From Povalibacter uvarum (GTDB lineage: Bacteria > Pseudomonadota > Gammaproteobacteria > Steroidobacterales > Steroidobacteraceae): 64,000 bases of DNA. Position 1 is the first letter of the stretch. The number at the start of each line of letters is the position of its first letter. Of this stretch, positions 39,467-49,222 are shown piece after piece. Under the pieces are notes generated by a model that was given only the letters and a program-made list of their open reading frames with translations, had not been told where the DNA came from and did not search any database. The translations under genes and the position numbers were made by a program. The stretch covers positions 868,001-932,000 of the forward strand of contig NZ_JACHHZ010000001.1 in NCBI RefSeq assembly GCF_014202975.1, in the 5' to 3' direction.

Positions 39467-40270
39467 ATGAACGAACAGGATCTCAAGCACATCATCGAAG
39501 CGACGCTCCTGGCGGCTGGCCGGCCCGTGACGACCCAGCAGCTGCTCGATCTCTTCGATGAGCGCGACCGCCCGACCCCGGAGCAGTTGCAGGCATCGAT
39601 CGATCTGCTGATCGCGGACTATGAGTCGCGTGGCATCGAGGTCATGCAGGTCGCGAGCGGCTGGCGCATTCAGGTGCGTCCGCGCGCTATCGATGTGGTG
39701 TCGCGGCTTTGGCAGGAGCGTCCCGCGCGCTATTCACGCGCGCTGCTCGAAACGCTGGCTCTGGTGGCGTATCGCCAGCCGATCACTCGCAGCGAGATCG
39801 AAGAGATCCGCGGCGTCTCGATCAGCTCGACGATCATGCGGACGATGCAGGAGCGCAACTGGATTCGCGTCGTCGGCCACCGTGAAGTGCCGGGCCGTCC
39901 TGAATTGCTCGGCACGACCCGCGAGTTCCTCGATTACTTCGGCCTGAAGAGTCTCGACCAGCTGCCGACGCTCGCCGATCTGCGCGACGTCGAGAACATC
40001 GGCGTGCAGCTCGAACTGCCGGCGGGCGAGGCCACTGCAGCAGCAGCCGAAGCAGAAGGCGAGACGCAGGCGGAAGCAGTTGCGGACGGCCAATACGAAG
40101 CTGGTGAATCCGAGGCCACCGCGGAAGATCCGGAGCTCTCGGCGGACGCCGAAGAGGGCGAAGAAGTCGCGCAAGAAGACAGCGACGACAGCGAGACTCC
40201 GACGCTCGTGGCCTCCGGCGAGGCCGAGGCGGATGAACAGTCGGCCGTTCGCGAACCGCCCAGCGAGTAA
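39467..40270 (+). CDS. scpB: Segregation and condensation protein ScpB
   Basis: 267 residues. Two winged-helix domains (about 1-180): DLKHIIEATLLAAGRPVTTQQLL and YRQPITRSEIEEIRGVSIS, then GRPELLGTTREFLDYFGL. An acidic Glu/Ala-rich tail follows (about 187-267), like that of ScpA. It works with SMC and ScpA in chromosome condensation. Its stop overlaps the start of the next gene by one base (TAATG). Confidence 0.94.
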   Translation: MNEQDLKHIIEATLLAAGRPVTTQQLLDLFDERDRPTPEQLQASIDLLIADYESRGIEVMQVASGWRIQVRPRAIDVVSRLWQERPARYSRALLETLALVAYRQPITRSEIEEIRGVSISSTIMRTMQERNWIRVVGHREVPGRPELLGTTREFLDYFGLKSLDQLPTLADLRDVENIGVQLELPAGEATAAAAEAEGETQAEAVADGQYEAGESEATAEDPELSADAEEGEEVAQEDSDDSETPTLVASGEAEADEQSAVREPPSE

Positions 40271-41109
40271 TGAGTAGCGAATCCGAGCGTCTGCACAAAC
40301 TGCTGGCGCAGCACGGTCTCGGTTCGCGCCGCGAAGTCGAGAAATGGATGCTGGCCGGCCGTGTCATGCTGAACGGCAAGCCGGCGCAGCCGGGCGATCG
40401 ATATCGCGATGGCGACCGTGTCGTTCTCGACGGCCAGGATGTCACCAGCCGCCTGAAGACCACGGCGGGCAAAGCCTCCGTGCTTGCCTATCACAAGCCC
40501 CAGGGACAACCCGTTCAGCCGGCATCCGCTGGCGAAGAATCATCCGCGGAAGAGTCAGTGATGGAACGACTCCCGGCGGTGCGCGGTGCGCGCTGGCTCG
40601 TGATCAACACGATGCAGCCGGGAGACAGCGGACTCCTGATGGTGACGAGCGACGGCAGGCTCGCTGACGGATTGCGTCGGCGCGCGGAACAGATTCCCTC
40701 GGCATACGTCGCGCGCGTGCTGGTTCCGGAGCCGGAATTCGATCCGGAGACGCTTCCCCGGATGGTGCAGTTCAATGATCAGCCCGTCGCTTTCGAGAGC
40801 ATCGAGCCTGCTGGCGGCGAGGGAACGAATCGATGGTTTCGCGTCGAAGCGGCACATTCGCATCGGCGTGCCGCGGTCCGTGCCTTGTTCGAAACCCACG
40901 GGCTCAAAGTCAGTCGCGTGATCCAGGTGAAGTTCGCCGACATAGAGTTGCCCCGCGAACTGCCGCGTGGCAAGCACAAGGCGCTGACCGATCAGCAAGT
41001 CGCGCGGCTTTACGAATACGCGGAGATGGAGCAGCCGGTTGCAGCACCGCCGCCTCGGCGTGCGCCGAGAAGAGCAGCGGATCGGCAGCGGAAGAAGCGC
41101 GCGCGATAG
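40270..41109 (+). CDS. rluB: RluB-like rRNA pseudouridine synthase homologue with an altered active site
   Basis: 279 residues. An S4 RNA-binding domain (LHKLLAQHGLGSRREVEKW) leads to an RsuA/RluB-type catalytic domain and a basic tail. Around the catalytic motif, which in E. coli RluB reads GRLDVNTCGLLL, this protein reads NTMQPGDSGLLM. The catalytic Asp is Gln116, and the NREVRR motif is RRAAVR. Frame and flanking sequence are intact and coupled to scpB, so this looks like a fixed change, not a sequencing error. Either it is a non-catalytic RNA-binding relative or it uses another residue. Confidence 0.85.
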   Translation: MSSESERLHKLLAQHGLGSRREVEKWMLAGRVMLNGKPAQPGDRYRDGDRVVLDGQDVTSRLKTTAGKASVLAYHKPQGQPVQPASAGEESSAEESVMERLPAVRGARWLVINTMQPGDSGLLMVTSDGRLADGLRRRAEQIPSAYVARVLVPEPEFDPETLPRMVQFNDQPVAFESIEPAGGEGTNRWFRVEAAHSHRRAAVRALFETHGLKVSRVIQVKFADIELPRELPRGKHKALTDQQVARLYEYAEMEQPVAAPPPRRAPRRAADRQRKKRAR

Positions 41110-41120
41110 CAGTCTTGTCA

Positions 41121-41171
41121 CTCCCGCGCAGGCGGGAGTCCATCCGGATGGATTCCCGCTTTCGCGGGAAT
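41121..41171. repeat. REP-like palindromic unit between convergent genes
   Basis: Three palindromes in a row: CTCCCGC-GCAG-GCGGGAG (41121-41138), TCCATCCGGATGGA (41139-41152) and ATTCCCGC-TTTC-GCGGGAAT (41152-41171). This layout is that of REP-type intergenic repeats of gammaproteobacteria. It lies between convergent genes and may end transcription of both. Confidence 0.75.
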
Positions 41172-41187
41172 GACTGAGGTCAGCAGG

Positions 41188-41934
41188 TTACTGCGCGTCG
41201 AAGCTCTGGCCGCTGATACCGCGACTATCCGGCCCGAACAGGTAGAGATAGGCCGCCACGATGGCATCCGGATCGGCGAGCGTCGCGCGATCTTCGGCCG
41301 GATATGCCTGCAGTCGCATGTTCGTTCGCACTTTTCCCGGATTGATGCTGTTCACGCGGATACCAGGCTGCTCGAGCTCATCGGCCAGCATTCGCATGAG
41401 GCCTTCGCTCGCCCACTTGGACGCAAGGTAGGCGCCCCAGAAAGCGCGGGGTCGCGGCACGACGCCGCTCGATGTGAACACGATCGATGCGTCCGGCGAG
41501 CGACGCAGCAGCGGCAGGCATTTCTGCGTGAGTACGAAAGGCACGTTCGCGTTGACGTGCATCGTCCGCATCCACTTCGCGACTTCGTAGTGCTCGACGG
41601 GCGCCCGCTCGCCGAGCATGCCTGCGTTGTGCAACAGGACATCCAGCCTGCCGAACTCCTTCTCCATCGCTGCGACGAGCGCGTCGTATTCGGCGGGGCC
41701 GGCCTTCTCGAGATCGAGCGGCAGAATCGAAGGCCGCGGGCCATTCGCCGCCACGATACTGTCGTAGACGGCCTCGAGGCGCTTCACGTTGCGCCCGTGC
41801 AGGACGACTTGCGCGCCATGAGCGGCAGCGGCTCTGGCAACCGAACGGCCGATGCCGTCGCTTGCGCCGGTGATCAGAACGACACGATCGCGCAGGGCGT
41901 CGGTGGCTGGTTTGTAAGTACGGGGATCGAGCAT
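41188..41934 (-). CDS. Short-chain dehydrogenase/reductase, YciK-like
   Basis: 248 residues. Cofactor site TGASDGIGRSVA, NNAG-like HNAGMLGE, catalytic Ser in FTSSGV and catalytic YxxxK in AYLASKWASEG. The general layout and the position behind ubiG match the YciK oxidoreductase of Pseudomonas and enteric bacteria. The substrate is unknown. Confidence 0.88.
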   Translation of the reverse strand: MLDPRTYKPATDALRDRVVLITGASDGIGRSVARAAAAHGAQVVLHGRNVKRLEAVYDSIVAANGPRPSILPLDLEKAGPAEYDALVAAMEKEFGRLDVLLHNAGMLGERAPVEHYEVAKWMRTMHVNANVPFVLTQKCLPLLRRSPDASIVFTSSGVVPRPRAFWGAYLASKWASEGLMRMLADELEQPGIRVNSINPGKVRTNMRLQAYPAEDRATLADPDAIVAAYLYLFGPDSRGISGQSFDAQ

Positions 41935-41973
41935 GGCGGAACGATGAGTTGAGTGAATGAGGCCAGTCGGAGA

Positions 41974-42807
41974 TCAGCGTGCGCGTCGTGCGGCACGCCA
42001 GGCTGTCCATGGCTTTTCGATCGCGCCCAGCTCGACACGCTGGGTCGCAACGTCGTAGTCGAGCGCGGCGATGCGATCCAGTAGTCGGCGATGCAGAGCG
42101 GCAAGCACGATCGGCGGGCGCAAGTATGCCTTGCCGGCACCGGCAGGGACATCGAGATCGGGGGCGATGGCCTCGCGGAACTTCACGAGCACGCCGCGCA
42201 CGACCGGGCTGACCTCTCGGGCCCGTAGATCTTCGATATGCACGGAGGCTTCCTCCAGCAGATCGAGCGGCAGATAGAGCCGTCCGTCGTACGCGTCCTG
42301 ACGGGTATCCCTGAGCATCTCTGCCTGTCGAATGCCAGCGCCAAGCCGGTTTGCCAGCGTGCGGTCTTCTTTGCTCAATTCCGCGGGAGCCAGAACCTCC
42401 GCGATCAATTCCTGGATCGTGCCGCCGCTGCGACTCGAATAGGCACGCAGCTCGCGAAGGTTCAGAAACGTCATCCGCGCGAGATCCATATCGGCGGCGA
42501 CGATCAGCTCGTGCAGCCGGGCGAAGGCCTTGCGGTCGACACGATCGACGGCACCAAGGATGCGGGTCGCCGGATGCTGGGCGTTGCGATTGACGAGGCG
42601 ATCGATCTCCTGTCGCCACCATTGCAGCCGCGTGTGGGCGACATCGTGATTGGGGCTCTGGGCCGACTCGCGGATCTCCGCATCGATCACATACAGCGCG
42701 GTGACGATCTCCCTATGCTCTGGCGGCGTGTAGAGCAGGGAGAAATAGCGCATCGAGCCGGCGGGTGCGGCTTTGTTGACGAGCGCGTCGTCGAGAGCGG
42801 ACGTCAT
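41974..42807 (-). CDS. Squalene/phytoene synthase family protein, NDUFAF6-like
   Basis: 277 residues. The all-helical synthase fold is seen in GSMRYFSLLYTPPEHREIV and the second conserved segment MLRDTRQDAYDGRLYLP. The first Asp-rich motif of true synthases (DDxxD) is replaced by VIDAEIRES, followed by RLQWWRQEID. That pattern recalls mitochondrial complex I assembly factor NDUFAF6 more than HpnC/HpnD or CrtB. The ATG at 42807 is chosen; the frame is open to 42855. Complex I genes lie at the left end of the window, but far away. Confidence 0.75.
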   Translation of the reverse strand: MTSALDDALVNKAAPAGSMRYFSLLYTPPEHREIVTALYVIDAEIRESAQSPNHDVAHTRLQWWRQEIDRLVNRNAQHPATRILGAVDRVDRKAFARLHELIVAADMDLARMTFLNLRELRAYSSRSGGTIQELIAEVLAPAELSKEDRTLANRLGAGIRQAEMLRDTRQDAYDGRLYLPLDLLEEASVHIEDLRAREVSPVVRGVLVKFREAIAPDLDVPAGAGKAYLRPPIVLAALHRRLLDRIAALDYDVATQRVELGAIEKPWTAWRAARRAR

Positions 42808-42865
42808 CGGAACACGGAAGTGATGCGGCGAAGTTGCGAGGCAGTCCGCGCCCATCCGGCTGTCG

Positions 42866-44203
42866 TCACTTCGTCACCCCGTCGCCTTGGTCACGGCTTG
42901 GCTGCGGCAAGCCATTCAGCTCGAGCTGACTCTCCGGCTCCCGCAATTGCGGATCGCGCGCGAGCTTGTCGATGGGTTCGACGGATTCGATCTCGCGCTC
43001 GGGTCTGACGCCGAGCTCGGTGAATTTCCGAGCGCCCGGCAGCACCTGGCGTTCGAGAGAACCCACCGCGCTGTTGAAGGCATCTACGCCGAGACCGAGG
43101 TTGCGGCCGAGCCGGCTCAAGTGACCGGTGAACACGACGAGGCGCTTGTACAGATCTTCGGCGAGCGTCCTGATCGTTTCGGCGTTCTGCGCGAGCGCCG
43201 TCTGGCGCCAGCCGTAAGCGACCGTCTTGAGCAGCGCGACGAAGCTCGACGGCGTCGCGATGATCACGTTCTGGCGGATCGCATCCTCGAGCAGGTTCGG
43301 CAGTTCGGCGAGCGCGGCGGAGAGGAACTGATCGCCGGGAATGAAGAGGATCACGAAGTCCGGGCTGTTCTCGAACTGGCTCCAGTAACTCTTCGAGCCC
43401 AGTTGCCGGACGCGTTCGCTGAGCGCCTGTGAATGTCTGCGCAATGCGATGCCGCGCTGCTCGTCGGTGACGGCGTCCACCGCTTCGAGATACGCATCGA
43501 GCGGGGTCTTCACATCGACGACGAGATCGCGGCCGTCGGGCATGTGAACGATCATGTCGGGGCGCAACGCGCCGTCCGACGTTCGCACGTGGACCTGCTC
43601 GTTGAAGTCGCAGTGCTCGACCATGCCCGCGAGCTCGGCCAGCCGGCGCAGAGTCATCTCGCCCCATTGGCCGCGGACTTCCGGCCGCCGCAACGCATTC
43701 ACGAGCGTGCGGGTCTCGCGCTGCAAGGCCTGCTGGCCCAGCGTCACCGCTTCCAGGGAGGTGCGCAGGCTGCCGAAGCTTTCGGCGCGCTCCTTCTCGA
43801 TGCGCTGCAGTTGTTGCTCGGTCTTGCCGAGCGCTTCGCGAATCGGCGTCAGCATCGTTTCAATGGCCTTCTCGCGCTGCGCGAGCGCGGCGACCGCGGT
43901 TTGCTGGTGCTGCCCGAGGTGTTCGCGTGCGAGCTTCAGGAAGACTTCGCTGTTGGATTTCAGCGAGGCACCCGCCACATCGTTGAACACACTCTGGAGC
44001 CGTTCCATAGTTCGCTCGGCAGCGACCTGCCGTTCGCGTTCCAGCTGCTCCTCTGTCTTCACCTGCGAACGCAGGACTGCGATCTCGACGTGCAGCGCCT
44101 CGCTGCGTCGCCGGGCGCGCAGCATGGCAACCAATGCGCCCAGCAACGCACCAGCGGCCACACACACCGCAGCCAACAGCAGATTCGAAGTAGTCAGGGA
44201 CAA
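42866..44203 (-). CDS. rmuC: DNA recombination protein RmuC homologue
   Basis: 445 residues. N-terminal membrane helix (LLLAAVCVAAGALLGALVAM), a long coiled coil (about 35-180), then the RmuC nuclease-like domain (about 190-370) with RGQWGEMTLRRLAELAGM, DLVVDVKTPLDAYLEA and FVILFIPGDQFLSAAL. RmuC limits inversions at repeats in E. coli. It stands where Pseudomonas has mupP, between ubiG and yciK. Confidence 0.93.
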   Translation of the reverse strand: MSLTTSNLLLAAVCVAAGALLGALVAMLRARRRSEALHVEIAVLRSQVKTEEQLERERQVAAERTMERLQSVFNDVAGASLKSNSEVFLKLAREHLGQHQQTAVAALAQREKAIETMLTPIREALGKTEQQLQRIEKERAESFGSLRTSLEAVTLGQQALQRETRTLVNALRRPEVRGQWGEMTLRRLAELAGMVEHCDFNEQVHVRTSDGALRPDMIVHMPDGRDLVVDVKTPLDAYLEAVDAVTDEQRGIALRRHSQALSERVRQLGSKSYWSQFENSPDFVILFIPGDQFLSAALAELPNLLEDAIRQNVIIATPSSFVALLKTVAYGWRQTALAQNAETIRTLAEDLYKRLVVFTGHLSRLGRNLGLGVDAFNSAVGSLERQVLPGARKFTELGVRPEREIESVEPIDKLARDPQLREPESQLELNGLPQPSRDQGDGVTK

Positions 44204-44244
44204 GTGTTACCGCCTCGGGTTCTCTTCCAGCTAACCGCCAACCG

Positions 44245-44967
44245 CTAACCGCTAACCGCTTCTCTCCGTAGATGCATCATGTAGTTCACATGGACGTTGC
44301 CGCTCAGCGTCGCCGTGTTGCGAAAGGCGTCGTAGTCGAGCCCGGTGATGTCAACGAGATCCAGGTGAGCCGCCCGAGCCCAGCGAGAGAGTTCGGCGGG
44401 CCGAATGAATCGGGAATACGTGTGCGTTCCGCGTTCCAGCAGGCCCAGAACGTATTCGGCGCCCACGATGGCGAGCAGCCACGATTTCAGGTTGCGGTTG
44501 AGCGTCGAGATCACGACTTCGCCACCAGGCTTAACGAGCGTACGAAGCGCCGCGAGGACGCTGGCGGGTTCGGGCACGTGCTCCAGCATCTCGAGGCAGG
44601 TGACGACGTCGTAGGCGCCAGGGGAATGGGCGGCATGAACTTCCGCCGACTCGCGGATGTAGCGGATAGTGAGGTTCGACTGCAGAGCGTGAAGCTCCGC
44701 GACTTCGATGGTTGCCGTGCCGAGATCGATACCGGTGACTTCCGCGCCGCGCCGCGCCATCGCTTCACTCAGCAGTCCGCCGCCGCAGCCGACATCGAGC
44801 ACTCGCTTGCCGCGCAGGCCCCCGACACGAGCATCGATGTAGTCGAGCCGCACAGGATTCAGAACATGCAACGGACGGAATTCGCCGTGCGGATCCCACC
44901 AGCGTTGAGCCGTGGCGTCGAACCGCGCGATCTCCGCGGGGTCGTGATTGCTTGCTGCCTGAACCAT
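44245..44967 (-). CDS. ubiG: Ubiquinone biosynthesis O-methyltransferase UbiG
   Basis: 240-residue SAM-dependent enzyme doing two O-methylations in ubiquinone synthesis. SAM site VLDVGCGGGLLSEAMARRGA, and family start NHDPAEIARFDATAQRWWDP. The ATG at 44967 lies 13 bases after the mtaD stop; longer frames are not conserved. The last codons run into a GCTAACC word repeat (44231-44258). Confidence 0.95.
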   Translation of the reverse strand: MVQAASNHDPAEIARFDATAQRWWDPHGEFRPLHVLNPVRLDYIDARVGGLRGKRVLDVGCGGGLLSEAMARRGAEVTGIDLGTATIEVAELHALQSNLTIRYIRESAEVHAAHSPGAYDVVTCLEMLEHVPEPASVLAALRTLVKPGGEVVISTLNRNLKSWLLAIVGAEYVLGLLERGTHTYSRFIRPAELSRWARAAHLDLVDITGLDYDAFRNTATLSGNVHVNYMMHLRREAVSG

Positions 44968-44980
44968 GATGTCCGGGTCC

Positions 44981-46303
44981 TCAGGATCGGGTCGGAGCGA
45001 TGCGGGCCTGCCAGCGCTGCGCTCGTTGAAGTACGTCGTCGATGTCCATCTGCGTGAGCCGGCCGTCGGCGACCAGGCGACGCCCGGCGACCCAGACATC
45101 GCTGACCTGGTCGCGGGAAATCGAGTGCACGATCTGCACGGCCGGGTCGTAGACGGGTTGAGAGTGGGGGCGGGCGAGATCGATGCAACACAGGTCCGCC
45201 CATTTGCCGGGTTCGATCGAGCCGATTGCGTCACCGAGTCCGAGTGCCTGCGCTCCGCTCAGTGTGGCGGCGCGCAGCCAATCGTGCGCGGTCATGGGCG
45301 GAGACCCGTCCATCTGCCAGACGATGACGCCGGTCTCCAGCAAGGCCGCGGTGCGCATCTCGTCGAGCAGGCTCAGATCGTTGTTGCTCGCCGCGCCATC
45401 GGTGCCCAGCGCGATGTTGACGCCGCGTGCGCGGATGGCCCGGATCGGAGACACGCCGTTGCCCAGCTTCAGATTCGATTGCGGGCAATGAACGATATGG
45501 ATGCCGCCGCGTGCGGCCCGATCGAGATCCTCGTCATCCAGATGCACCATGTGGACCGCTGCCAGCAGCGGCGACAGCAGACCCAGCCGGTCGAGCCGGG
45601 CCAGCGTGCGTTCTCCGTCCCGGACCGCGTCGAGATGGCTCTCGTTCACGTGCATCGTCATCGGCAGATCGAGCTCGTCGGCTGCGCGCCGCACGCGCAG
45701 CAGCGTTTCATCCGTCAGCGCCGCGGGGGAGTAGGGCGCGAAAGCCGTCGTGATCAGAGGGTCGTCACGATATTCGTCGTGCAGCCGTGAGCCTTTGTCC
45801 ATGTATTCATCGGCGGACTCGGCCCACAGCGTCGCGGCATCGAGCACGGGCAGTCCGATGCAGGCGCGAATGCGCGCCGCGGACGCCGTGTGGGCGACGA
45901 TTTCAGGGAAGAGGTGCATGTCGGCAAAGCACGTCGTGCCGCTGGTGAGCATGTCGGCAATCGCCAGTTCGGTCCCGTCACGAACGTATTCGGCGTCGAT
46001 CCACTGGCGCTCGAGCGGCCAGACCTGGGCTTTGAGCCAATGATCGAGCGATGAGCTTTCGGCAGCCCCACGCAGCAGGACCATCGCGGCGTGAGTGTGC
46101 GCATTGACGAGTCCGGGGAGCAGGACGTGATCGGGGCGATCGATCGTCTGATCCGCGGCAAAACGCTGCAAAGCCTGCTCCCGGGGCTCGATGGCGACGA
46201 TCCGGCCCTGACGGATTGCGACCGCATGGTTTTCGAGCGCGCGGTCGCGGGGCTCGACGGGTATCACCCAGCGCGCCGTTATCAGCGTGTCGACGTGTTC
46301 CAT
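44981..46303 (-). CDS. mtaD: TRZ/ATZ family amidohydrolase, probable 5-methylthioadenosine/S-adenosylhomocysteine deaminase
   Basis: 440 residues. Metal site NAHTHAAMVLLRG, then MHVNESHLDAV, HMVHLDDEDL and ALGTDGAASNNDLSLLDEM. The family in Pseudomonas deaminates methylthioadenosine and lies before ubiG, as here; that pairing makes sense because UbiG releases S-adenosylhomocysteine. Divergent from gyrA. Confidence 0.9.
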   Translation of the reverse strand: MEHVDTLITARWVIPVEPRDRALENHAVAIRQGRIVAIEPREQALQRFAADQTIDRPDHVLLPGLVNAHTHAAMVLLRGAAESSSLDHWLKAQVWPLERQWIDAEYVRDGTELAIADMLTSGTTCFADMHLFPEIVAHTASAARIRACIGLPVLDAATLWAESADEYMDKGSRLHDEYRDDPLITTAFAPYSPAALTDETLLRVRRAADELDLPMTMHVNESHLDAVRDGERTLARLDRLGLLSPLLAAVHMVHLDDEDLDRAARGGIHIVHCPQSNLKLGNGVSPIRAIRARGVNIALGTDGAASNNDLSLLDEMRTAALLETGVIVWQMDGSPPMTAHDWLRAATLSGAQALGLGDAIGSIEPGKWADLCCIDLARPHSQPVYDPAVQIVHSISRDQVSDVWVAGRRLVADGRLTQMDIDDVLQRAQRWQARIAPTRS

Positions 46304-46610
46304 GCAGGTCCTGAAAAAACCACTCGAAGGGCGCCCCGTCCGGCGAGGTCGCCCCCGTCCGGCGAGGTCGCGAAGACGCGCGAAGTATAGCTTGGAGATG
46401 CTTCCGGCAGTTCGGATGAGCAGCTCGCTGTGGTACCATTTGCCACTTCACTACCCCGGGTTTGTCCTTCGGATTTGCCCTCGAGAAGCTTCAGGGCAGC
46501 GATGACTGCGCGGGGTAGAAAACAGACTGGCCGGATGCCTCCTGCGCAACAGCGTTGTTGACGCGACCTGGGGCGGTTCTCGCGGTCTCAAACGAGTCGA
46601 ATCGCACAGC
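46304..46610. promoter_or_regulatory. Divergent intergenic region between mtaD and gyrA
   Basis: 307 bases with no gene. A 19-bp period direct repeat (CCCCGTCCGGCGAGGTCG at 46334-46351 and 46353-46370) is exact. A weak rightward promoter candidate is TTCGGA (46411-46416) and TACCAT (46434-46439), 17 bases apart. The leader to gyrA would be about 165 bases. Confidence 0.4.
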
Positions 46611-49178
46611 ATGGCCGAAATCGCGCGCGAAATACTGCACGTCAACCTCGAAGACGAGATGCGCAAGTCGTATCTCGACTATGCGATGAGCGTCATCGTC
46701 GGGCGCGCGCTCCCCGATGTCCGTGACGGCCTGAAACCGGTCCATCGCCGCATCCTGTTCGCCATGCACGAAAGCAACAACGTGCATTCGCGGCCCTATG
46801 TGAAATGCGCGCGCGTCGTCGGCGACGTGATGGGCAAGTACCACCCGCATGGCGATGCGGCCATCTACGACGCGCTCGTGCGTCTCGCCCAGCCTTTCTC
46901 GTTGCGGTACCTGCTGGTCGACGGCCAGGGCAACTTCGGTTCAGTCGACGGCGATCCGCCGGCCGCGCAGCGTTACACCGAATCGCGCATGACGTCGCTC
47001 GCGTCGGAGCTGCTCGCCGACATCGACCGCGAGACGGTCGACTTCCAGCCGAACTACGACGGCAAGGAGTCCGAGCCGACGGTCCTGCCGACGCGTGTGC
47101 CGAATCTCCTGATCAACGGTTCATCGGGTATCGCCGTCGGCATGGCGACCAACATTCCGCCGCACAACCTGGGCGAAGTGGTCAGCGCCTGTATCGCTCT
47201 CATCGACGATCCGAATCTCTCGATCGCCACATTGATGCAGTACATCCCGGGGCCGGATCTGCCCACCGCCGGCATCATCAACGGCACGAAGGAGATCGTC
47301 AGTGCCTACCTGACGGGGCGCGGCCGCATGTACATGCGCGCCCGTACGACGGTCGAAGAAGATGACAAGGGCCGGCAGGCCATCATCATCACCGAGCTGC
47401 CGTACCAGGTGAACAAGGCGCGCCTGATCGAGCGGATTGCCGAGTTAGTGCGCGAGAAGGTGATCGACGGCATCGCCGGCGACGGTCTGCGCGACGAGTC
47501 CGATAAAGACGGCATGCGCATCGTCATCGAGCTGAAGCGCGGTGAAGTCGCGGACGTGCTGCTGAACAACCTGTACAAGCACACGCCGCTCGAGTCCGTG
47601 TTCGGCATCAACATGGTGGCTCTGCAGGACGGACAGCCGAAGCTGTTCAACCTGAAAGAGATGCTGGAAGCATTCCTGCGGCATCGGCGCGAAGTCGTCA
47701 CCCGCCGGACGATTTTCGATCTGCGCAAGGCGCGCGATCGCGCTCATATCCTCGAAGGCCAGGCCGTTGCACTGGCGAACATCGACGAAGTCATCGCGGT
47801 CATCAAGGCATCGCCGACGCCTCCGGAGGCGAAGGTCGCCCTGATGGAGCGTTTGTGGTCGTCGGGCTCCGTGCCGCAGATGCTGGAACGGGCAGGGCAG
47901 GTCGTCACGCGACCGCGCGGTCTCGCCGAGGAATTCGGTCTGGTGGAAGGCGGCTATCGCCTCTCGGACGTCCAGGCACAGGCCATTCTCGACCTGCGGC
48001 TGCATCGCCTCACGGGGCTGGAGCAGGACAAGATCTGGGCAGAATTCCAGGAACTGCTCGAACAGATCCGCGACCTCGAAGACATCCTCGCCCGTCCGGA
48101 ACGCCTGCTGATGGTGATCCGCGCGGAGCTCGAGGACATCCGTGCGAAGTACGGCGACAAGCGCCGCACCGAGATCAACCAGGATCACTCCGATCTCACG
48201 ATCGAAGACCTGATCGAACAGCAGGACGTCGTCGTCACGCTGTCGCACGGCGGCTATGCGAAGGCACAGCCCGTAACTGCGTATCAGGCGCAGCGTCGCG
48301 GTGGTCGCGGCAAGGCTGCGACGACGGTGAAGGACGAAGACTTCATCGACAAGCTCTTCGTCGCCAACACGCACGACACGCTGCTGTGTTTCTCCAGCAG
48401 CGGCAAGATGTACTGGCTCAAGGTGTATCAGCTGCCGCAGGCGAGCCGCGGTTCGCGCGGCAAGCCGATCGTGAATCTGCTGCCGCTGCAGGAAGGCGAG
48501 CGCATCAACGCGGTGCTGCCGATCCACGAATTCGAAGAGAACAAGTTCGTCTTCATGGTGACCGCGAACGGCACGGTGAAGAAGACGTCGCTCGAAGCAT
48601 TCTCGCGTCCGCGCCAGGCGGGCATCATCGCGATCGAGCTGGATCAGAACGACAGGCTCGTCGGCGTCGATATCACCGACGGCAGCCGTCACATCATCCT
48701 GTGTTCGAGCGGTGGCAAGGCGATTCGCTTCGACGAGAACGACGTCCGCCCGATGGGCCGCAATGCGGCCGGCGTGCGTGGTATCCGCTTGCCGGAAGGC
48801 GAGGAAGTGATCTCGCTGATCACGCTGCGCGAGGGCATGGTGCTGACGGCCTCCCAGAACGGATACGGCAAGCGCACGCCCGTGGAAGATTTCCCGGTCC
48901 ATGGCCGCGGCGGCCAGGGCGTCATCGCCTTGCAGATCAGCGAGCGCAATGGCCGCATGGTCGGCGCGCTGCAAGTGCGTGACGACGATGAAATCATGCT
49001 CATCAGCTCGAGCGGCACGCTCGTCCGCACGCCCGTCAGCGATGTTTCGCAGCAGGGCCGCAATACGCAGGGCGTGCGCCTGATCCGTCTCGACGAAGGC
49101 GATCGCCTCGTCGGTCTCGAACGGATCATCGCCGAAACCGGCGAAGGCGACGACGGCGGCGAACCCGCCGCCGAGTAA
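46611..49178 (+). CDS. gyrA: DNA gyrase subunit A
   Basis: 855-residue topoisomerase subunit. Catalytic Tyr122 in QRYTESRM; GyrA-box region and six beta-pinwheel repeats at the C-terminus (for example [18 protein letters not shown]). In the quinolone-determining region position 83 is Ala (GDAAIYD), with Asp at 87. E. coli has Ser83. It heads the gyrA-serC-serA-pheA-hisC-aroA-cmk-rpsA run. Confidence 0.98.
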   Translation: MAEIAREILHVNLEDEMRKSYLDYAMSVIVGRALPDVRDGLKPVHRRILFAMHESNNVHSRPYVKCARVVGDVMGKYHPHGDAAIYDALVRLAQPFSLRYLLVDGQGNFGSVDGDPPAAQRYTESRMTSLASELLADIDRETVDFQPNYDGKESEPTVLPTRVPNLLINGSSGIAVGMATNIPPHNLGEVVSACIALIDDPNLSIATLMQYIPGPDLPTAGIINGTKEIVSAYLTGRGRMYMRARTTVEEDDKGRQAIIITELPYQVNKARLIERIAELVREKVIDGIAGDGLRDESDKDGMRIVIELKRGEVADVLLNNLYKHTPLESVFGINMVALQDGQPKLFNLKEMLEAFLRHRREVVTRRTIFDLRKARDRAHILEGQAVALANIDEVIAVIKASPTPPEAKVALMERLWSSGSVPQMLERAGQVVTRPRGLAEEFGLVEGGYRLSDVQAQAILDLRLHRLTGLEQDKIWAEFQELLEQIRDLEDILARPERLLMVIRAELEDIRAKYGDKRRTEINQDHSDLTIEDLIEQQDVVVTLSHGGYAKAQPVTAYQAQRRGGRGKAATTVKDEDFIDKLFVANTHDTLLCFSSSGKMYWLKVYQLPQASRGSRGKPIVNLLPLQEGERINAVLPIHEFEENKFVFMVTANGTVKKTSLEAFSRPRQAGIIAIELDQNDRLVGVDITDGSRHIILCSSGGKAIRFDENDVRPMGRNAAGVRGIRLPEGEEVISLITLREGMVLTASQNGYGKRTPVEDFPVHGRGGQGVIALQISERNGRMVGALQVRDDDEIMLISSSGTLVRTPVSDVSQQGRNTQGVRLIRLDEGDRLVGLERIIAETGEGDDGGEPAAE

Positions 49179-49222
49179 TCCCCTCTCCCGAAAACCCGAT
49201 CACACCATCAATCTGTCCCGAA

